Source: Cliona cf. orientalis | Lineage: Eukaryota > Porifera > Demospongiae > Clionaida > Clionaidae | DNA: 64,000 bases | Assembly (NCBI GenBank): GCA_963930775.1 | Contig: OZ005689.1 | Location: forward strand, 26,906,058 to 26,970,057 | Reading direction: 5' to 3' | Part shown: positions 57,664 to 64,000 of the stretch, piece by piece | How positions within the stretch are numbered: the first letter of the stretch is position 1 | Layout of the letters: the number at the start of each line of letters is the position of its first letter | Notes under the pieces: model-generated | Seen by the model: the letters and a program-made list of their open reading frames with translations, nothing else | Database searches by the model: none | Told to the model about the DNA's origin: nothing | Translations under genes and position numbers: made by a program

Positions 57664-58131
57664 AACCATATTTCCTTGAATAGAAGCCTCCCTCAAATAA
57701 ACGCCTGCTTCAATTAATACGCTGGGGGGATGCTTGGCCGTATAGCTTATCAACGCTGGGCCTCGAATAGATGCCGGGTACCATCTGGGGACGTGGCACC
57801 TTGTCCACGTGTACTTTTCTGTAAATGGGTGTGGCACTTTTTCCACGTGTTCAATACAGATTGCGCTCTAGCTTGTCCAATGGCACAAAAATAGGAAATC
57901 TTTCGATGTTTCCTTCAAGTTAAAAGGCCGTAGAGACTGCTGAGAAGAGGTCAAAAGAAGCAGCAGCTCATCAGTTTGGTGTTGATGCAAAGCGAATCCG
58001 GGAATGGTGTAGCCAGAAAGACAAGTTAGTTGCCATGATATACATAATGCAAGTAGCTTCGGTTAAACGCCGGGGTCTATGGTATCCTGAAGGAAATAAA
58101 CACCCAGGCTTATATTCAAGGAAATACAGTA
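57664..58131. mobile_element. MITE related to 10134-10543, with pogo-like HTH fossil
   Basis: CCATATTTCCTTGAATAGAA and TTCAAGGAAATACAG form inverted ends like those of the 10134 element. Between 57922 and 58026 the plus strand reads VETAEKRSKEAAAHQFGVDA followed by KRIREWCSQKDKL, the helix-turn-helix of pogo/CENP-B/jerky-type DNA-binding proteins. The element therefore seems to be an internally deleted descendant of a pogo-like transposon. Confidence 0.7.
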
Positions 58132-59539
58132 GTTATTTCCTCTCCCTTTCTCATCTCTCTCTCTCTCCACATTCTCTCTTTCTCTCTCTCTTCACATGTA
58201 CTTTTTTGTCTGTCTACATTGTATATTTTTACTACGCAGTCATAATTGACACTTTGTCTCATTGCAAGTGCTTTGTACTTGGAGATTAATTACCTTTTGT
58301 GTGCCATACTGTAGTGCTGGCTAGTCTGCTGCTATGACATAGTACTAAAATTTCACTGCAGTAATTGTGTGTTGGGAGGAAAGTCTATCAAGCTCTTAGT
58401 GCATGTTGTGTGTGTGTGTGTCCCGGTCGCAAGTTCAATCCCTACCTCAACATGGTGACCAGGTGTAACGGTATCTTGCCGGCTGACGGGGCTCTGGTGT
58501 GTGTGTATGTATGTACAGTTAGTTTGTGTGTGTGTGTGGTGTGGTGTGTGGGGGGTGTACATAAGTGTGTTTCTGTCTCTGTCTGTTAACACTCTCGACC
58601 TCTCTCTCTCAATAGCTTAAACAAGTGCCTTTCCCTAATGGTGGAGTGCAGACCAGTGTGCCTGGATGTTGATATATGTACAAGTGGAACTTCCCTACCT
58701 CGCTCATGTACAGTGTAGTACAGTAGTTGTAGGAGTAGATGGGACGTACATGTACAGATTCGATAGTGTTCAACTTTAGGCAAGTAAAGAAGGCTCGATG
58801 ATAGTGTTTGTATTTATCATACAGAAACCACCAGTTGAACAGTATCCCAATCAAGCTAATTCATCTTGAAGACCACCCATTGAATAGACTAACAATTGGA
58901 ACTAGAACACCTAGTTCATCTTCAAGGAGATCAGAAACACCAATCACCCATTCAAGGAGCAAGATGAGTCATGTACTACATGTACACATGGGAGGGGTGG
59001 ATGGTAATATATTTTATGTAATCTGTCACGTCTATATTTCTGCAAGCTTATTCCCAAAGATTTCGATGCAATTTTAGCCAGCATGTACCTTACAAGCTGT
59101 GTAGCACGGTCTATTGATCATGCATGTGGCAATCAACCATACTGTCTACAAGGGTGTCTGTCAGCCTTTAGCGGCAGATCTAGAGTGAACTGAACCTGGC
59201 ACCCTTTTGCCTGCATCTTGCTGCTATTTTAGTGCTCAAGCATTGCAGCTAAGCATGGATTACTACCAGCACTATGTAGACTGTGTAGCTCATGACATGG
59301 TGCATACCTTTGCTGTCATCTACCCTCTTGTGTCTGGCCAGTTCAAAGTGCCAAGTTGGCAAACAATAGGTACATGTAGTTCAATAATTCCATAAAAGGT
59401 AGTACAGAGGCCTGTCAGCTGGTGTAGTACCCACAAATACGTAATCTCTTGCAGAGCTTGATCCCTAGTGTGTGTGCTGTTGTTGAAGCAGTGTGTAGAT
59501 GACACATGCTGCGTAATGAAGAGAGGACGAACTTCTGGA
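58132..59539. other. Microsatellites and non-coding sequence
   Basis: (CT)n at 58140-58190 and (GT)n at 58408-58420 and 58505-58540. Between them GTCGCAAGTTCAATCCC (58427-58443) faintly resembles a Pol III B box. Nothing further can be supported. Confidence 0.5.
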
Positions 59540-59544
59540 CCATA

Positions 59545-59869
59545 CAGTGGCGTAGCCAGGGGGAGCTCAAGGGGCTCGAGCACACCCTTCTGCTCTTGGA
59601 CTAGCTAGTTGATATGGTCCATAGAGCAGCCTCATCCAGCACTCTCTTAGCTACTCCAAACCATCATCTACTATAAAAAACATAGCTCAGAAGACAGTTA
59701 TAGACGCATACTTAAGCTACTTAAGCTAGCTTGCTAGCTAGTTCAGAATGCGTTCTCTATGACAACTTGAACTTTAACCTTATCGGTTAATAAGTGGGCA
59801 TGGCTTAAAATTTTGCATGCGCACTTAGCATGCATACTCCAGCACCCTAAATTCCTGGCTACGCCCCTG
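59545..59869. mobile_element. 325-bp hAT-type MITE (CAGTGGCGTAGCCAGG ends)
   Basis: CAGTGGCGTAGCCAGGGG at the left and CCTGGCTACGCCCCTG at the right are inverted, and CCATA flanks both sides (59540-59544 and 59870-59874). CAG...CTG ends suggest the hAT group. Fragments of similar ends are scattered at 20222, 47715 and 56083. Confidence 0.8.
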
Positions 59870-59874
59870 CCATA

Positions 59875-61079
59875 TCTCAATGGTATATGCCCCACCATCA
59901 AGTTCACCATGGAATTAGGAAGGGGAGTTGGAAAGGGACAGATCTCTCCCCTTCCTTGATACCAACCTGGAGATGACATCCAGAAGTGTCCAGATCCTAA
60001 GGTATGTCTGCCACCCAATGCATACGTATCAAGAGGGGACTGGTGAAATGCCTCTACAACAGGGCCAGGAGCATCACTAAGACCACCTAAACAGAGCGGC
60101 TACCCCCCTCCCCCCCCCCCCCCCCCAATCATTAATTTATCTGTTCTGTTTCATCCCCACAGGCACCACCCACACCACCTGATGAGATGCCAGAGGAACA
60201 AGTCTAGGGCAATCACACATGCACTTTCTTTTATGTAGCCAGTGCTGCTGATGAGGCCTGGAATTGGCCGAAACTGGAGGTAGTTCAGTCTTGACTGATC
60301 TACTCAAGGTCCAGCACATTGCTACATTAATCTAGCCAGCTAAACACTCTCTTGCTGGCTTTATTGATTGCTACATAATCCACACACGCTCAGGTCAGAA
60401 CTACATGTATATACTGCTTGATTTGGTACTTTTGCTGGTGACTATGAGGGACAGATGAGGTAATGTTTTGTTGCATATGTATCAAGTCCAGATGTTTGTC
60501 GTGTGTGTGTGTGTCTCTCTCTCTCTCTCTCATTCTCTTGAATGGGCTAGCTGTGGGCAAATAGGGTTGTCATATTTATACGTACTAAGAACCTCTTCTT
60601 GAACATTACTTTCGTTTACTCTTCACGGTGGTCAGCCTTTCTTATGTACTGAGTTTGGTCCATCTTCCACGGTGGTTACTCCCATAGCCAAAATAAACTA
60701 GGTTCCGATTGAAGATGTAGCCCATGCTAGAATATTACAATTATTATTGCATACTGTATTTTACATTTGCACCTCGAGTGGTTTGTGAAAAATAATTATT
60801 CTTGAATATCTACTGAGCTCTCTTATCACCCAGTAGAAGAGGTCATAGTTACCACATTAAACTGTACTGTAGTTCATCAAACTTGGAACTCATGTGGGTT
60901 CAACAAGGATCCCTCCAATCCAGTCTTATAACCCATGCAGGGTGTCTAGTAACATGCATGTCATTAACCATTAATTACGCTTGTGTGCATATACTTCCTA
61001 GAAATTAGCCTATCATTATTAAGCTGACCAGTTGTACTATAATAATTAGCCCATCCAAAAGCCAGTTGTACTAATTAGC
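59875..61079. other. Intergenic; C-run, microsatellite and a ribozyme candidate
   Basis: A C-run lies at 60108-60126 and (GT)n(CT)n at 60503-60530. The hammerhead-like motif at 60245-60288 is listed separately. No gene is supported. Confidence 0.5.
60245..60288 (+). ncRNA. Hammerhead ribozyme candidate
   Basis: CTGATGA (60248-60254) is followed by GGCC-7 nt-GGCC (stem II, 60255-60269) and GAA (60270-60272). A two-pair stem III (AC 60273-60274 with GT 60283-60284) would place cleavage after T60285, and CTG/CAG (60245-60247/60286-60288) starts stem I, with only wobble pairs beyond. The catalytic core is complete, but stems I and III are weak. Tiny stem III is known for hammerheads carried by Penelope-like elements and retrozymes. 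Confidence 0.5.
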
Positions 61080-61983
61080 TCACCCAAAAGTATTCAACAC
61101 TCCCATGTCTACTACAGGGTGGTCATCACTGAGGGTGACAGCGTCCAAGATAAGAGTGAACAGTGTTGATAGAAGCAGCAAACCCTTCGAACTGACTGCA
61201 ACAGGGGACAGATCAACATTCCGCCAATTAATAGGAGGACTAATAAAGGTAATGGGCAGAATGCGCCCATCCTGGTGTAGTGGTGGGGAGAACGCAATTC
61301 GGTATTGGTGGTGATCAATGATCACCCCGACTGCTGCCCTGCCTTGGATGTCCGGATTAGTTGCAACCTTCCACAAATACACAGATAGCTGTTTACAGTG
61401 TTTAAACAATTCAGTCCGCATATCAATCTTGGCTTCCCCTGGAATAAGCTTTAGGACACTGCCTATTTCAGTCCTCACCACTACCATAAAATCAACGGTG
61501 GCTGGCCTGCCGGACCCACCGTGCAGCTTAATAGGCTGCTCCATGTTGATGGTGGTGACAAACTGCATTTCTTTCGGTGCAGGTGGTGACTGAAAGTTCA
61601 TACTCGACAAGTGCCTCGTTAGTTCTCGTACTATGGGTTCAATAAGAAAAGCCTTTTAAGTTTACATCACGCTCATTCGAATGTTCCATCGAGTACGAAA
61701 AGAGTGGTCCTGCTATAGCTTGCACCACATGCATTGACATAGAGGACCAAAAGGTTTGATTTATTGAACATGGTGCAAATGGAGCCAGCAGCTGTTCCTT
61801 CAATGTGAGTAATGACAGGTCAATTAGTGGACCCGCCACGCAACTGATTTCGTCTCCGCTGTTGGAAGGAGCCATCACTCCCGCATTTCTTCTTGTAGGG
61901 TACATTGTTAGCCAAAATTTTTTTGATGCAGGGGAAAACAGCTCCTCAAGTAGTTTTGTGACATCACGTACGATGCTGCTACC
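61080..61983 (-). CDS. PD-(D/E)XK nuclease-like protein, unknown family
   Basis: An exon begins after TTTCTCAG at 61983 and reads SSIVRDVTKLLEELFSPA, then YPTRRNAGVMAP and WSSMSMHVVQAIAGPLFSYS. A one-base shift near 61660, in a short A/G run, separates it from the next segment (from about 61650: LIEPIVRELTRHLSSMNFQ). That segment has ATVDFMVVV and, about 20 residues later, IPGEAKIDM, which resembles the D...E-x-K active site of PD-(D/E)XK nucleases, followed by QLSVYLWK and GVIIDHHQYRIAF. It ends at a stop overlapping GTGAGC, so more exons may follow. It is on the same strand as the Ulp1-PHD gene, ~1 kb downstream, and might belong to the same mobile element or gene. Function is inferred from motif spacing only. 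Confidence 0.45.
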
Positions 61984-62347
61984 CTGAGAAAAGGGAAAAA
62001 TGGATTGTCACAGCAGAATCAGGTGTCACTTCACATAAGATCTGAGCAGATACTATTAAAGAACATAAGCCTTAAACACATTCGGTCAAGAACCAGTCCA
62101 CTCATTAGAATGATATACAGGCACACTGTGGCAAAGGTCTCATCCCAAGAACCTCCTTCCCACAAGGAAAGGGTGTGGGGTGAGCACTTAGGAATGACTG
62201 TGCATACACAAACAATACATCATCACCCTACTGCACATGATCTTCATTGAGTTACCATATTATTGTCCTGCTATTAACAGTGTACACTATGATCTACTGT
62301 ATAACGGCAAAACGAGTTCATGCATTTGATTACGCACGTGCATGTAT

Positions 62348-62735
62348 ATGTGACCGTCCACGAGAATACTATGCATAATGCGCTGAAAAAAATTTTGAAT
62401 TAAGGCCACCATTACCAACTACAACCTTTGAACTATTGTGAACTATTGCTCCAGCAAATTTGAAGTCTCTAGCCCGTGTAGTCATGGAGATATGTGACCG
62501 GATTTGGGAAAACCCTCCGTATGGGATTTTTTCAGAAAATTGAGTTTGATGCATGGTTGATAAGGTCTGTCATAGAGCTAACCCGCGTTCAAGTCTTAGG
62601 CCGATCGCACGCTTCGTTGTTGAGATACAGCGCTATGTTTGCGATCGCGCCACACCCCCAATAATCGAGAAATTACGGTCTAAAGGCGTTGCTATGCACG
62701 CGTATGGCGTTTCCGCATACTACGCGTGACCCGGT
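62348..62735. mobile_element. Nested MITE remnants: family B end inside family A
   Basis: 62348-62492 is a family A end (inverted relative to 23540-23812). At GGAGATA it changes abruptly to TATGTGACCGGATTTGGGA, a family B end matching the reverse complement of 9185-9430. The comparison copy of A continues GAGCAAAATATAC at that point, so B inserted into A. B is itself cut after GTGACCCGG at 62735. Confidence 0.8.
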
Positions 62736-62739
62736 GTCA

Positions 62740-62885
62740 TAGGTGGAGATGACTCCCCCTCAAAATGACTCCCCAGTCATTCTAGCCTAGGCTCAAATGA
62801 CCCCCCTTCATTCTAGCCTAGGTGGAAATGAATCCCCAGTCATTTCCACCTAAGGAATAAATGACTCCCCCCAGGATAAAATGAC
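62740..62885. repeat. AAATGACTCCCC short tandem/palindromic array
   Basis: AATGACTCCCC and close variants (GATGACTCCCCC, AATGACCCCCC, AATGAATCCCC) occur seven times, with CATTCTAGCCTAGG twice and GGTGGAAATGA...TCATTTCCACC as an inverted pair. Confidence 0.8.
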
Positions 62886-62972
62886 TCCCCTACATTTTTC
62901 TCATAATAACAATAATGATCACTGATGCATGCAATAACAATGAGCATATACCTACAAGAGTTACTATTATTT

Positions 62973-64000
62973 TTATTCATTGTTCTCCTGTGCACAATCT
63001 GTACAAAACCAGTCGCCCTGCGGTACATCTTCCACGTTCACACACGAAAGATGAAACCAATGGTCGCAACCATCACAAGCCACCATGTCATCAAAAGTGT
63101 CTGGGCGCCCACAAGTGCAATGGATTTCAATCAGGATATTCTGCTGCTTGGCTCGACGCACAGTTTTCTCTGGCGGAGCAAGTGGAAAGGGAGTAAGCTC
63201 CTGACGCTCAAAACAGTTTACCAAATGTTGACGAAGTTTGTTTTCGTCAAATGTCATCTCGGCTAGATTGTCGCCCTTAGCTGCATGGTATGCTGCCGCA
63301 ATGCACAATGGCCCACAGTTGAAGGAACGTGGTGACTGCTGCTGTAGAGCAGCAACAGAAACCAGCAATCCATCGGGATCAGCCAGTGGGCCATACATCT
63401 GAGCAATCTGTAGCTCCACACGTGATGAGATCCTTCCACTGAAATGGCTATCAAAGAGCCGCACTTCACCATCTTGGAAACTTGTAGTAACCCAGTGCTT
63501 TTTAGCACTATCATTGAAGATCTGAATAGCTAAAAATATAAATACATAGGTAAATTAAGGCACCATTATAAACTCAATGAAATCAACGATATTACCATCC
63601 TGCATGTAGCCTCCTCCATTAGAAATAGGTGGGAATCCTGTGCCTTGTGCAAGCAGAGTCGAGTGAAATCCATCAATATCTGGGAACTGTGATGCCATCA
63701 GCTTGTTAGCAGCATACATATGCCGATCTGATAACATTCCATTCTCCACAATGGCAACCTTATCATCGTCTCTCAAATCCAAGTTACGTACCCAGTAGGG
63801 GGATAGCTGTATACAAATTTTTTTTACCAAATCAGATACTATAGCAGAATATTAAAAGATAATATCTGTCATACCTTTCTCCTCTTTGGTGGTGGATCTT
63901 CAACTGCAGGTGTGTCCTGTTGATCAGGAGAGGGGTGATCACCTTCTGGCTGTTTGGGATCCGACTTCTCTGAGCTCACCTTATCTGAAGGACGCTGGTT
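62973..64000 (-). CDS. Ulp1-like cysteine protease with C-terminal PHD finger (5' end outside window)
   Basis: Three exons are visible: 64000-63875, 63806-63596 and 63529-62973, joined in phase by GT-AG introns of 68 and 66 bp, giving 297 residues. The first exon ends PPPKRRK, a nuclear-localisation-like motif. The second has LSPYWVRNLDLRDDD. The third has KKHWVTTSF (His), VRLFDSHF (Asp), QQQSPRSFNCGPLCIAA (Gln and Cys), the C48/Ulp1 active-site set, and then HCTCGRP, DDMVACDGCDHWFHLSCV and GDWFCTDC, a complete PHD finger. Ulp1-type proteases remove SUMO-like modifiers; PHD fingers read histone tails. No frame damage is seen. The same module order ends MULE family 2, so this may be a second transposon protein or a gene derived from one. 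Upstream exons are beyond the window. Confidence 0.75.

Noticed and set aside
1..64000. Bacterial or organellar origin
   Set aside because: GT-AG introns, eukaryotic transposon families and lack of operons exclude it.

Overview
The window is eukaryotic, almost certainly from a marine invertebrate metazoan. Coding stretches are split by short GT-AG introns (about 50-150 bp, occasionally about 1 kb), there are no operons or ribosome-binding sites, and the DNA is packed with TA-flanked MITEs, hairpins, microsatellites and degraded transposons. The mix of repeat and transposase families reminds me most of a sponge (Porifera). That is a recollection-based inference and the window does not prove it. 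Few ordinary host genes are visible; most coding sequence belongs to mobile elements.

Layout. 0-4.3 kb: tandem repeats, a hairpin, a 0.56-kb dispersed repeat and one possible secreted-protein exon. 4.4-6.4 kb: broken DDE transposase (minus) of the CACTA/Mirage/Chapaev (CMC) type. 6.47-9.52 kb: hAT element with an intact 684-aa transposase, terminal repeats and a nested MITE. 9.5-11.9 kb: a two-exon gene with a chromo-barrel/Tudor-knot-like N-terminus, an inverted partial copy of its second exon, and a 178-bp tandem array split by a MITE. 13.325-17.889 kb: the most notable object, a 4,565-bp element with CAC...GTG inverted termini and GGTT flanks. It carries a ten-exon gene for a ~977-aa protein whose N-terminal third resembles the RAG1 N-terminal region and whose remainder has the D, D, C(2)C, H(4)H, E signature shared by CMC, Transib and RAG1. 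18-24 kb: MITEs, a long palindromic element and a tRNA-like SINE head. 24.8-29.2 kb: complete Mutator-like element (MULE) with hexamer-array TIRs and an 8-bp target duplication. 29.2-30.1 kb: OTU protease-like gene fragment. 32.0-34.6 kb: two MITEs and a decayed intron-containing integrase gene. 34.6-42.6 kb and 48.3-54.8 kb: two copies of one segmental duplication, each carrying a second MULE family; copy 1 retains a C-terminal Ulp1-like protease plus PHD finger. 56.7-57.5 kb: Penelope-like GIY-YIG tail. 60.2 kb: hammerhead-ribozyme candidate. 61-62 kb: PD-(D/E)XK-like gene. 63-64 kb: another Ulp1-PHD gene running off the right edge.

How it fits together. The region is a nest of insertions whose order can partly be read: hAT beside a broken CMC gene, a MITE inside the hAT, a MITE inside a tandem array, a 525-bp repeat inside an intron of the second MULE, and a 382-bp inversion in one duplicate. 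Several apparent frameshifts fall in homopolymer runs, so some broken genes may be intact in the real genome.
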